Shown one piece after another: positions 51,294-59,827 of a stretch of 64,000 bases of DNA. How positions within the stretch are numbered: position 1 is the first letter of the stretch; each line of letters starts with the position of its first letter. The stretch comes from Candidatus Aminicenantes bacterium UBA1061 (lineage in GTDB: Bacteria > Acidobacteriota > Aminicenantia > Aminicenantales > Saccharicenantaceae), in NCBI GenBank assembly GCA_002316315.1, contig DCDG01000041.1, forward strand, positions 1 through 64,000, in the 5' to 3' direction. The translations under genes and the position numbers were made by a program. The notes under the pieces are model-generated. The model was not told the origin of the DNA. It saw only the letters and a program-made list of their open reading frames with translations, and did no database searches.

Positions 51294-52502
51294 TTATTCC
51301 TGACGGCATTTTTTCCCGGACAGGCCTGGTTCCGGCGCTATAAAATTAAAAATAAAATTGACCACTAGCAATAAAAGGCCAGCCGCCAGATACATCTGCT
51401 TGAGGCCAATCATCTCCGAAACCCAGCCATAAAATATTGAACCAAGTCCCATGCCCACGTCAAATAGAGAATTATAAAGACTGATGGCCAGGCCTTTATT
51501 GCCCCGGCCCATGAAATCTATCAAATAAGCACTCAGGGCCGGAAAGATTATTCCCTGACCTAAACCACCGAGAAAACCAGTCGTCAGCAGCAACCACTGG
51601 CTGTTAATTCTGGAAATCAAAATTAAGTTAAATCCGATCAATAGCGCGGAGATAAAGACAATTTTTTTCCGGCCGTATTGATCAGACACCCCACCCAGTC
51701 GAAAGCGGGAGAGAATAGCTGCGACCGAAAAAACAATGAAGAAAGGTCCAACCCGACCGAGCCGGAGAGAACTAACTAACAATGGCATAAAATAAATCAT
51801 GGCCCCTCTAACCGAGCCATGGACTACCGGCATCAAGCCAATGAAGATCAAAACAAGCCAGGCGGTATTTTTCCATCTTTTTTCTCGGCCAGAAGTGACT
51901 TCCTCAACTGGCACATCTCTGGGCAGCTCTTTGATGACCAGAACGAGTATTAAAGACAGGACGAGAAAAAAAAGGGCAGAATTAACCAGCCAGGGAAATC
52001 CCCACCGATTGATAATTTCCTCACCCAGTGAGGGCCCGACAGCATTAGCTATCAAACCGGCCACTCCAACCAGGCCAATTGATCTGGCCACACTTTCCAC
52101 CGGAGCCAGATCGGTGCACATGGCAACATTGGCCGTCATGCTGATTCCCCACCCCAGACCGGTGATAGCCCGGAGAATAACGGGTAGAGAACCGGCATCT
52201 CTGACCAGATGAAAAAAAGGCACAACGCTAATTAAGATCAGCAGCCCGAGAATCGAGATTTTCTTACCGCCGCGCCTGTCGATCTGGCGACCGAAAAAAG
52301 GGCGGATTAAGATAGCGGTTACGCTGTGAATTCCCATGATCAACCCAACCTGGCTGGTCCTGGGATTAAACTGCTTTAGATAAAGCGGAAGTATAAAAAA
52401 CAGGCTGATAGAAAGATAAAGGAAAAAATAAGCTAAAATTCCAAAAACAAAATCCAGAGTCCATAACTTGTCTGTTTCCCTGAGACGATTTGGTTCTACC
52501 AT
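51294..52502 (-). CDS. MFS transporter, substrate unknown
   Basis: 402 aa, 12 membrane helices. Loop 2-3 carries the MFS signature as GRQIDRRGGKKISILG; the second half opens near residue 215 with a matching GGVSDQYGRKKIVF. The general pattern is that of drug/solute exporters, but no substrate can be inferred. No good ribosome binding site is seen before the ATG; TTTACA-17-TATTTA upstream may be the promoter. Probably co-transcribed with the nitroreductase gene. Confidence 0.85.
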   Translation of the reverse strand: MVEPNRLRETDKLWTLDFVFGILAYFFLYLSISLFFILPLYLKQFNPRTSQVGLIMGIHSVTAILIRPFFGRQIDRRGGKKISILGLLILISVVPFFHLVRDAGSLPVILRAITGLGWGISMTANVAMCTDLAPVESVARSIGLVGVAGLIANAVGPSLGEEIINRWGFPWLVNSALFFLVLSLILVLVIKELPRDVPVEEVTSGREKRWKNTAWLVLIFIGLMPVVHGSVRGAMIYFMPLLVSSLRLGRVGPFFIVFSVAAILSRFRLGGVSDQYGRKKIVFISALLIGFNLILISRINSQWLLLTTGFLGGLGQGIIFPALSAYLIDFMGRGNKGLAISLYNSLFDVGMGLGSIFYGWVSEMIGLKQMYLAAGLLLLVVNFIFNFIAPEPGLSGKKCRQE

Positions 52503-52598
52503 TGTTGCTCAAACCAGGCCAGGAGTAAGTTATTTAAATAGCTCAAATCATCGGCCTTGTAAACAACAATTGCTCAGCTGCTGTCAGCTGGGGCTTGT

Positions 52599-52627
52599 TT
52601 GACAGACCACAGCCAAAGTGATAAAAA
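52599..52627 (+). promoter_or_regulatory. Promoter of the YitT-type gene
   Basis: A perfect TTGACA (52599-52604), a 17-base spacer and TAAAAA (52622-52627). Transcription would start near 52634, downstream of the possible GTG at 52618, which decides for the ATG at 52660. Confidence 0.6.
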
Positions 52628-52659
52628 TCATCAAATTGTCTTGTGGCAGGCAAACTGAT

Positions 52660-53544
52660 ATGAAAAAAATAACTATAACAAACAGGGTACCCTTAAAAAG
52701 ATTGTTGGTGGATGCCTTATTAATCATTTCGGGCTCAATCATTATGGGCGTTGGCTATGCCCTGTTTTTGATTCCTTTTCATCTGGTCCCGGGTGGTCTA
52801 TCGGGTATTTCTATTATGATTAACTATTTGGTTTCCCTGCCGGTAGGGCTGGTCATAATCATCCTAAACGTCCCCATTCTTCTGATCAGTTATAGATTCC
52901 TTAGCCGTAAATATGTTTTTACCACTCTGGTCGGCATGCTCTGCTCTTCCCTCTTTATTGATTTTTTTAATCAGATTCTTAAATGGCCCAAGGGCACAGA
53001 AAATATGCTACTGGCTGCAATTTATGGTGGACTGCTTCTCGGACTGGGGCTCGGCCTGGTTTTCAGAGGAGAAGCCTCAACTGGTGGTTCTGATGTTATC
53101 GGTCTCATCCTCAACAAATATCTGGGCGTGTCAGTGGGCATGGGTATTATGGTGACTGATTTTATTATCATCTCGGCTTCCGGTCTGGTTTTCAGGCAGC
53201 TGGAAGCTCCACTTTATGGTTATATTGTACTTTTTATCTCCACCAGGGTAATTGATCTGGTACTGGAAGGCTGGAATTTTTCCAAAATGGTTATTATTAC
53301 TACCAGTCAGCCAGAAAAAATTGCCGATTTCATATTACACCGGCTGGAAAGGAGCGGCAGTGCTCTTAAATCGCGTTCACTTTACCTCAATCGAGAAGGT
53401 GAAATTATTATCACCGTCATCCATAGGAAACAGCTGTCCGAACTCAAGGCTTTTATAAAAAGGACTGACCCAGGAGCCTTTGTTATTGTCAATGACACTT
53501 ATGAAGTCCTTGGCAAAGGCTTTAAAGCCAACCACGCCGCTTAA
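52660..53544 (+). CDS. YitT family membrane protein
   Basis: 294 aa. An N-terminal membrane region of five or six helices (about 20-205; GSIIMGVGYALFLIPFHLVPGGLSGI-type start, read as separate family segments) and a soluble C-terminal DUF2179 domain (about 210-290, SQPEKIADFILHRLERSGSA). The function of the family is unknown to me; an ancillary transport or sensory role has been suggested for relatives. A GTG at 52618 extends the frame by 14 codons but lies upstream of the predicted transcript start. The ribosome binding site before ATG 52660 is weak. Confidence 0.85.
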   Translation: MKKITITNRVPLKRLLVDALLIISGSIIMGVGYALFLIPFHLVPGGLSGISIMINYLVSLPVGLVIIILNVPILLISYRFLSRKYVFTTLVGMLCSSLFIDFFNQILKWPKGTENMLLAAIYGGLLLGLGLGLVFRGEASTGGSDVIGLILNKYLGVSVGMGIMVTDFIIISASGLVFRQLEAPLYGYIVLFISTRVIDLVLEGWNFSKMVIITTSQPEKIADFILHRLERSGSALKSRSLYLNREGEIIITVIHRKQLSELKAFIKRTDPGAFVIVNDTYEVLGKGFKANHAA

Positions 53545-53623
53545 GATTGAACCTGGCGGCTGTGCTGCGCCTTGCTCCACAGCTGGCTATCTCCATCCAT
53601 CTTCCCTCTTCAGGGCTGCTCAC

Positions 53624-55507
53624 TTAGAGCTTCAGTTTCTTGATCTCCTGTAAAACCTGGATGACTGATTCCAGATCCACCTGACTCCAGGCCTTATCCA
53701 GGCGGCTGAGCAGGCCGGCCAGTTGCCAGGCTGTATCAGATCTTAAAGAAGAACCAACCTCTCTTGGGCTGCGAACCTGGAAGGGGTCAAGATCACCCTG
53801 GCTGGTGCCCGGGCCCGGTCGGAAAAGTACCTGATTGGCCTGAGCCAAAAAGTGATCTCGGAGATTTATGAAATACAAAAGACAATAGACATCCAGTAAA
53901 TAACGCTTTTCACTCCCGGCAGCCCTCTCCATTTCCTCCAGCAATCCGGCCGGAGGTTCAAAGTCATATAATCCTTTCATAGCCTGAAGCAACCTGTTGT
54001 CTCGTTCAAAAGCTCGAGGGAGAACTTCAGTCTGGTAATAGTCCTGCAGTTTTTTTAGATCAAAAGGGATTTTTCTGGCTTCTAACTTAGCCGGGGCAAC
54101 AGTCAGAACAGGTCTGGCACTATTAACAAGATAGACCTCCAGGCGATCGTAAAATCCGTCATGATCAGCGTCAAAATACTGGATCTCTCCCAAGGCCGGA
54201 CAGCCAGCCATATTTCCGATCTGGCACCACCCTTCCTCCGAGCCAAACAAATGAATCTTCTGATCAAGCTCACTATAATAGAATTCAACCGGACCGTTTA
54301 GCTGCCCTGCTACTTCCCTTCTAACATTCCATTTCTGAACACAGGAAGAAGTTCCTGGCAGCCTGACTCTTTCCGGCAGCCAGCCAATCCCTTCTCCCTG
54401 ATTTTCCTCCCTGGAAGCCGCCCTGCCTGACGAGTCATCTGAATATTCCCTCCAGGAAAAGCCAGCCACCTCCGGCTCATAGGAGTATATTAATTCCTTT
54501 AAATTTTCTCTTGGTATAAAAAAAACCTCCTGGGGAGGACGTCTTAAAAGAGAAAAGTTTCTCCACGATTCCAGATCAAAAGCCACACCACCGGCCTGCA
54601 ACAAGCCAAAATTATAGTTAAAAACTTTTTCCTGATTATTCTCTCCTGACAGATCAAAACTGACCTCCAGGCTTCTAATGACCGGATCCATAAGCTCTTT
54701 TGACCAGCCCGATAAAGGTTTAATAAAATCACCTTTTTCTCCTGCTGGCAGCACCTGGCTGCCAATAACCAGATCGCTTAGTCCATCCTGATTTAAATCA
54801 TAACTGGCTAACGGGCAGGTATTGGCTGGCCAGAAAGTTCCGGTCAAGGGATTAAAAACATTTTTAAAATATAATTTATCGCCTGATAAATTTTCCAGAA
54901 AGTTTCCCGCCATTAAATCCAGCGGACTTGTAAATTTAAAAATCTCTCCAATCTTATCATAATCATAGCCACCCCAAACCCGGGCAAGATATCCACCCTC
55001 ATAAAACCTTATTTCCATAAAATCTGCCTGGCCATCACCATCTTCATCAGCATAATCAACCATGATATCAACCAGTCCATCCCGATTAAGATCATAAAGA
55101 TAACAGTCCTGATTGAAGTCACCTCCGCTGGCCAGGCTGCCATCGCCATCATCATCAATGATCCAGACCAGAGCCTGGACTAAATAGCCATCTTTGTGGC
55201 TATAACTTTCGGCCCTGATCATCATTCTGTCTTTAGCCTCACCTTTTTCCTGAATAATAAAACTTTCACCGGCTTTCAGGCCTAAAGCGTTTTTCCACCA
55301 TTTTTTTGATTTGAGGCTGCCCAACCGCCCATCAGGAGACATAGCTGTTTGTTTCATCCACCAGCTACCAGCTTTTTCCTGCCCAGCCCTTAACGCCTTA
55401 CCCGGCTTTTCTTCAGAGGACAAATTTCTAGCTGGCAGCCAATTAAAAATTAAGATGACCGTTAGAAACAGGCCCAAGCCTGCTGTTGATTTTAAAGCTT
55501 GTTTCAT
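53624..55507 (-). CDS. Secreted protein with calcium-binding DxDxDG motifs
   Basis: 627 aa, with a signal peptide (about 1-27). I do not recognise the overall family. Dockerin/VCBS-like calcium loops are visible: DDDGDGSL near residue 118, DLNRDGLVD and DEDGDGQAD at about 140-160, DLNQDGLSD near 237, and DADHDGFYD near 450. A segment IHLFGSEEGWCQIG precedes the last loop, as in some exported proteins of polysaccharide-degrading bacteria. The C-terminal 170 residues are helical. A TTG or ATG (55507) start is possible; the ribosome binding site is weak. Divergent from the ROK-like kinase gene, so it could be part of the sugar block. Confidence 0.7.
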   Translation of the reverse strand: MKQALKSTAGLGLFLTVILIFNWLPARNLSSEEKPGKALRAGQEKAGSWWMKQTAMSPDGRLGSLKSKKWWKNALGLKAGESFIIQEKGEAKDRMMIRAESYSHKDGYLVQALVWIIDDDGDGSLASGGDFNQDCYLYDLNRDGLVDIMVDYADEDGDGQADFMEIRFYEGGYLARVWGGYDYDKIGEIFKFTSPLDLMAGNFLENLSGDKLYFKNVFNPLTGTFWPANTCPLASYDLNQDGLSDLVIGSQVLPAGEKGDFIKPLSGWSKELMDPVIRSLEVSFDLSGENNQEKVFNYNFGLLQAGGVAFDLESWRNFSLLRRPPQEVFFIPRENLKELIYSYEPEVAGFSWREYSDDSSGRAASREENQGEGIGWLPERVRLPGTSSCVQKWNVRREVAGQLNGPVEFYYSELDQKIHLFGSEEGWCQIGNMAGCPALGEIQYFDADHDGFYDRLEVYLVNSARPVLTVAPAKLEARKIPFDLKKLQDYYQTEVLPRAFERDNRLLQAMKGLYDFEPPAGLLEEMERAAGSEKRYLLDVYCLLYFINLRDHFLAQANQVLFRPGPGTSQGDLDPFQVRSPREVGSSLRSDTAWQLAGLLSRLDKAWSQVDLESVIQVLQEIKKLKL

Positions 55508-55695
55508 TGAACTGTCCAAAAACTCAATTTAAGCACCAAGATTTAATTTTATGCTATTTTAGAAAGAAAAAGATGTCAATTAGAATACCCACAAAAAACA
55601 AGTATGAGCTTTTTCCTCTTTATAAAAAATATGCCTTTAGTCCGTTAATTTTTGTTATAATTTTTTTATAATTTTTAAAGTTTAGGTTAAAATTT
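55508..55695. promoter_or_regulatory. AT-rich divergent promoter region before the ROK-like gene
   Basis: This 188-base gap is very AT-rich. Two TATAAT hexamers (55656-55661 and 55667-55672) face the ROK-like gene, and GGTTAAAAT lies directly before its ATG. No matching -35 stands out, so the exact promoter cannot be fixed. Confidence 0.35.
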
Positions 55696-57099
55696 ATGGA
55701 TTGGTTAAAAGGTATGAAGAATAATTTTACGCTATCGATATCTCCAGCCTATGATCCAGGATTTCTTCCCCTTGGCCTGTTTTTCAGGTGGTATGAGCAG
55801 CAAGCAGCCAGCAGCCAGGAAGAGATTAGACTGGCCCTGGAACGTGAAAACGGGTTGATTTCCACCTGGAAAACAAGAATTCTTCCCCTGAATGAAAAAA
55901 ACTTGCCATTAACCAGGTACTTTGTTGCCCGGCTGGTCAAATTTCTTTTGTGGCAAAAAGGCGGTTTTAAAATTTATTTATATGGGCCAGAAATTATTTA
56001 TCAGCAAATAAAGAAAGATTATTCTCCAGAAGGAGAGAGGGCTTTTGATGATGATTTTATGAGCACAGTCTATGAACAACCGTTTAGTGTGGTAAAGGTC
56101 AGAAAAGAGGATCTGCCAGAAGAGCGACAGAGTGCTATTTCTCTTGGCGGCCATTTTGACGGCTGCCGCCTCGGTTTTGACCTTGGAGCCAGTGATCTTA
56201 AGGTAGCTGCCCTTCAAGATGGACAGGTGGTTTTTAGTGAAGAAATTCCCTGGCAGCCGCAGCCAGAAGCTGATCCTGCTTATCATTATCATCACCTCCA
56301 GGCTGGCTTGAAAAAAGCCGCCGCCAGCCTGCCAAAAGTTGAAGCCATAGGCGGAAGTACCGCCGGGATTTATATCAATAATCAGGTTAGGATTGCCTCT
56401 CTTTTTCGCTCAGTTCCCAGGGAAATATTTGATCAAAAGGTAAAAACTTTCTTTATAGATTTACAGCGTGAGTGGGGAGTTCCGCTGGAAGTTATAAATG
56501 ATGGTGAGGTCACCGCCCTGGCCGGCTATCTCAGCTTAAATCAGCCAGCTATTTTAGGGGTGTCTATGGGTTCAAGCCAGGCTGGTGGTTACCTTGATCC
56601 AACCGGTCGTTTACCGGGCTGGCTGGACGAACTGGCCTTCGCTCCGGTTGATCTGAATCCAGGAGCAGCTATTGATGACTGGTCTGGCGATCGCGGTGTT
56701 GGTGCCATGTATTTTTCTCAGCAAGCTGTTAACAAACTTGCCAGACAGGCTGGCTTCAAATTTCCAGATGAGATGAAGCTTCCAGACAGATTAAAAGAGA
56801 TTCAGGCCCTGGCCGAGAAAAACGATCAAGCTGCTATCCGGATATTTCAAGATATTGGTGTTTATCTCGGTTATACGACCCAGCTTTATTCCCTTTTTTA
56901 TGATTACCGCCATCTGATGATTCTCGGGCGGGTAACTTCTGGTGTCGGGGGAGAGTTGATTAAACACCAGGCCGAATTTATCCTGAAGACAGATTTTCCT
57001 GAGCTGGCAGAAAGAATTGTCATTTACCTTTCTGATGAAAAGAGCCGCCGTGTGGGCCAGGCAGTTGCCGCCGCTACCTTGCCTGAAATAAAAAGATAA
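55696..57099 (+). CDS. ROK-like sugar kinase with unassigned N-terminal domain
   Basis: 467 aa. Residues about 155-465 have the ASKHA/ROK fold: phosphate-1 loop GFDLGASDLKV (160-170), phosphate-2 loop GVSMGSSQAGGY near 290, and an adenosine-type glycine segment GRVTSGVGGELI near 420. The zinc motif (CxCxxxGC) of most ROK members is missing. The first 150 residues are an extra domain I do not recognise. With nagB 33 bases downstream, phosphorylation of glucosamine, GlcNAc or MurNAc is a plausible role; a regulator role cannot be excluded. No clear ribosome binding site precedes the ATG. Confidence 0.75.
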   Translation: MDWLKGMKNNFTLSISPAYDPGFLPLGLFFRWYEQQAASSQEEIRLALERENGLISTWKTRILPLNEKNLPLTRYFVARLVKFLLWQKGGFKIYLYGPEIIYQQIKKDYSPEGERAFDDDFMSTVYEQPFSVVKVRKEDLPEERQSAISLGGHFDGCRLGFDLGASDLKVAALQDGQVVFSEEIPWQPQPEADPAYHYHHLQAGLKKAAASLPKVEAIGGSTAGIYINNQVRIASLFRSVPREIFDQKVKTFFIDLQREWGVPLEVINDGEVTALAGYLSLNQPAILGVSMGSSQAGGYLDPTGRLPGWLDELAFAPVDLNPGAAIDDWSGDRGVGAMYFSQQAVNKLARQAGFKFPDEMKLPDRLKEIQALAEKNDQAAIRIFQDIGVYLGYTTQLYSLFYDYRHLMILGRVTSGVGGELIKHQAEFILKTDFPELAERIVIYLSDEKSRRVGQAVAAATLPEIKR

Positions 57100-57132
57100 A
57101 AACTATCTTTAAAAATAAGGAGGGCAAGAATC

Positions 57133-57918
57133 ATGCAGGTTATTATTCAACCGGATAGTGAGCAAGCCAGCCTGCTGGCTGCCCAATTGATTGCCAAGAT
57201 AATAAGAGAGAAAGAAAAGCCAGTTATCGGACTGGCCACTGGCAATACTCCCTTGCTCCTCTACCAGTTGCTGGTCAAAATGCACCGTGAAGAAGGTCTG
57301 GACTTCAGCCGGGTGATTAGTTTTAATCTTGACGAGTATCTTGGTCTTCCTCCTGAACATCCAGGCTCTTTTCATCACTTCATGTGGAAAAATCTTTTCA
57401 GCCAGGTCAATATCAAACCCGAAAATGTTCATATTCCTGATGGCCTGACCAGAAATATTGAAGCTCATTGCCAGCAATATGAAGAAGAAATCAAAGCCGC
57501 CGGTGGCCTAGATATACAGGTCCTGGGGCTGGGCACTGACGGCCATATTGGTTTTAACGAACCGTCTTCCTCTCTGTCTTCACGCACCAGGATTATAACT
57601 CTATTCGACCAAACCAGAAAAGACAATGCGATTTTTTTTGAAAGTGAAGATCAGGTTCCGTACCATGCCATAACCATGGGAATAAGAACTATTCTTGAGG
57701 CCAGAATTTGCCTTTTAATGGCTTTTGGGGAAAAGAAGGCCAGAGCTATTTCACTGGCAGTGGAAGGCCCGGTGACTACTATGGTTCCAGCTTCGGCCCT
57801 GCAGTTTCATCCCAAAGCCATAAGCCTCCTTGATAAAGAGGCAGCTTCTGAGCTTCGTCTGACTGATTACTACCAGTGGGCCTATGAACACCAACTACCA
57901 GAATGGCGAGAATTTTAA
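57133..57918 (+). CDS. nagB: Glucosamine-6-phosphate deaminase
   Basis: 261 aa. Converts glucosamine 6-phosphate to fructose 6-phosphate and ammonia. GLATGNTPLLLYQLL binds phosphate, SFNLDEYLGL carries the catalytic Asp, and GLGTDGHIGFNEP carries the Asp-His-Glu triad with the lid region following. AGGAGG is 8 bases upstream. It follows the ROK-like kinase, supporting amino-sugar catabolism; nagA is not in the window. Confidence 0.95.
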   Translation: MQVIIQPDSEQASLLAAQLIAKIIREKEKPVIGLATGNTPLLLYQLLVKMHREEGLDFSRVISFNLDEYLGLPPEHPGSFHHFMWKNLFSQVNIKPENVHIPDGLTRNIEAHCQQYEEEIKAAGGLDIQVLGLGTDGHIGFNEPSSSLSSRTRIITLFDQTRKDNAIFFESEDQVPYHAITMGIRTILEARICLLMAFGEKKARAISLAVEGPVTTMVPASALQFHPKAISLLDKEAASELRLTDYYQWAYEHQLPEWREF

Positions 57919-57943
57919 TTGGGTGGATGCTTAACTGGTTATT

Positions 57944-57973
57944 TTGACATAATTTCAGGGCCTGTGATATAAA
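57944..57973 (+). promoter_or_regulatory. Promoter of the Na+ symporter - xylB unit
   Basis: A perfect TTGACA (57944-57949), an 18-base spacer and TATAAA (57968-57973). The leader is about 30 bases with GAAAGGA. A second TTGACA at 57982 has no -10 in range. Confidence 0.65.
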
Positions 57974-58009
57974 ATTTCGATTGACAGTTAGGACAGAAAG
58001 GATCAGAAA

Positions 58010-59815
58010 ATGCAGCTTAGTGCGCTTGATTGGGTAATTGTCCTTGTATCTATCGGTATATGCTTTTTACCGCCAGTCATTCTAAGCCGCCGGGCAGGAA
58101 AGAACACCACAGAATTTTTTACCTCGGGCCGGGCTGCACCCTGGTGGTTAATCGGGATTTCGATGGTGGCTACTACCTTCAGCACCGATACCCCCAACCT
58201 GATTACCAATATTGTCCGTAATAATGGGGGGGTAGCCGGCAACTGGGTCTGGTGGGCTTTTCTTCTAACCGGCATGATGACTGTCTTTTTTTATGCGCGA
58301 ATGTGGCGACGGTCACAGGTTCTAACAGACCTTGAATTTTATGAAGTTCGTTATTCAGGCAAACCAGCTTCTTTTGTCCGTGGTTTCAGAGCTATTTATC
58401 TTGGGCTCTTTTTTAATTGCGTTATCATGGCTTCAGTCAACCTGGCTGCAGCCAAAATTGCCAATGTCATTCTTGGCTGGCCAATGACTAAAACCTTAAT
58501 TTTTTGCAGTATTATTAATGTCATCTTTGCGGCCACAGCCGGACTCTGGGGAGTTCTGGTGGTTGATTTAATCCAGTTCGGTATAGCCATGACCGGAGCC
58601 TTTGCTGCTGCTATCTTTGCCCTTAAACAGCCGGAAATTGGCGGGCTGACCGGTCTTTTTCAGAAACTTGACCCAAAGGTGATCAATTTTCTTCCTGATT
58701 TTGGCAACTGGTCAATAGCTTTATCAATTTTTATTATTCCTATCTTCATTCAATGGTGGTCGGTCTGGTATCCAGGAGCCGAGCCAGGCGGAGGCAGCTA
58801 CATTGCCCAGCGGATGCTGGCCGCCAAAAGCGAAAAAGATGCTCTGTCGGGAACTCTCTTTTTTAATTTCGCCCATTATGCCATAAGGCCCTGGCCCTGG
58901 ATCCTGGTCGCACTCTGTTCTTTTATTATCTATCCAAACCTGAATGATATTCACCTGGCCTTTCCCAACGTTGACCCGAGACTCATTGGCCACGATATGG
59001 CCTATCCAGCTATGTTGCGTTTTCTGCCACATGGCTTTCTGGGAATTATGTTGGCCGGCCTGCTGGCTGCTTACGTTTCTACCCTCGTCACCCATTTAAA
59101 CTGGGGCAGTTCTTATCTTGTCCATGACTTTTACCGCCGCTTTCTACGCCCTGGTGCTTCCGAAAAGCATTATGTAAGCGTTGCTCGTCTGACAACCGTT
59201 GTTTTAATGATCCTGGCCAGTCTGCTAACCTTCATACTCGAATCGGCCAAAGCCAGTTTTGATCTGATGTTATCAATCGGAGCAGGAACGGGTTTGATCT
59301 ATCTTCTGCGCTGGTTCTGGTGGAGAATAAATGCCTGGTCGGAAATTGCCGCTATGGCCAGTTCCTTTGGCGTGGCCATTTTATTTTTTGTTCGTGGTAA
59401 ACTTGGACATCCTGTTCCCCAGCATATTTCGCTTTTGATCACTATTGCTTTTACCACTGTCGTCTGGCTTCTGGTCACTTATCTGACCAAGCCGGCCGAA
59501 AAAAGCAAATTAGTTTCTTTTTATCAACTGGTCAAGCCGGCCGGTCCTGGCTGGAAAAAAATAAGGCAGGAAGCTAACCTGGAACCATCTCCGGATAATT
59601 TGACCTTATGCCTGGCCGGCTGGGTCTCTGGTTGCCTGTTTGTCTATGCAGCTCTGTTTGGAACGGGGGCTTATATTTATGGCCGTATTAGCCTGGGCAT
59701 TTTCTGGAGTGTACTGTTCGTGATCAGCACTTTGGCCTTGATTAAGATTATGTCAAGAATCTGGGGTGGAGCTAAAAGCAAAGAGCCTGAAAAAAATATA
59801 TTAAAGGCCTTATAA
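58010..59815 (+). CDS. Sodium:solute symporter (SSS family)
   Basis: 601 aa with 13-15 membrane helices. The family features are GRAAPWWLIGISMVATTFS (about 41-59, helix 1 region around the sodium site), the LTDLEFYEVRYSG loop and HDFYRRFLRPGASEKHYV in the cytoplasmic loop. SSS proteins import sugars, amino acids, nucleosides or vitamins with sodium. With xylB 12 bases downstream on the same unit, a pentose is a fair guess; GlcNAc or another sugar is possible given nagB. Confidence 0.9.
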   Translation: MQLSALDWVIVLVSIGICFLPPVILSRRAGKNTTEFFTSGRAAPWWLIGISMVATTFSTDTPNLITNIVRNNGGVAGNWVWWAFLLTGMMTVFFYARMWRRSQVLTDLEFYEVRYSGKPASFVRGFRAIYLGLFFNCVIMASVNLAAAKIANVILGWPMTKTLIFCSIINVIFAATAGLWGVLVVDLIQFGIAMTGAFAAAIFALKQPEIGGLTGLFQKLDPKVINFLPDFGNWSIALSIFIIPIFIQWWSVWYPGAEPGGGSYIAQRMLAAKSEKDALSGTLFFNFAHYAIRPWPWILVALCSFIIYPNLNDIHLAFPNVDPRLIGHDMAYPAMLRFLPHGFLGIMLAGLLAAYVSTLVTHLNWGSSYLVHDFYRRFLRPGASEKHYVSVARLTTVVLMILASLLTFILESAKASFDLMLSIGAGTGLIYLLRWFWWRINAWSEIAAMASSFGVAILFFVRGKLGHPVPQHISLLITIAFTTVVWLLVTYLTKPAEKSKLVSFYQLVKPAGPGWKKIRQEANLEPSPDNLTLCLAGWVSGCLFVYAALFGTGAYIYGRISLGIFWSVLFVISTLALIKIMSRIWGGAKSKEPEKNILKAL

Positions 59816-59827
59816 TGGAAAGTCAAA

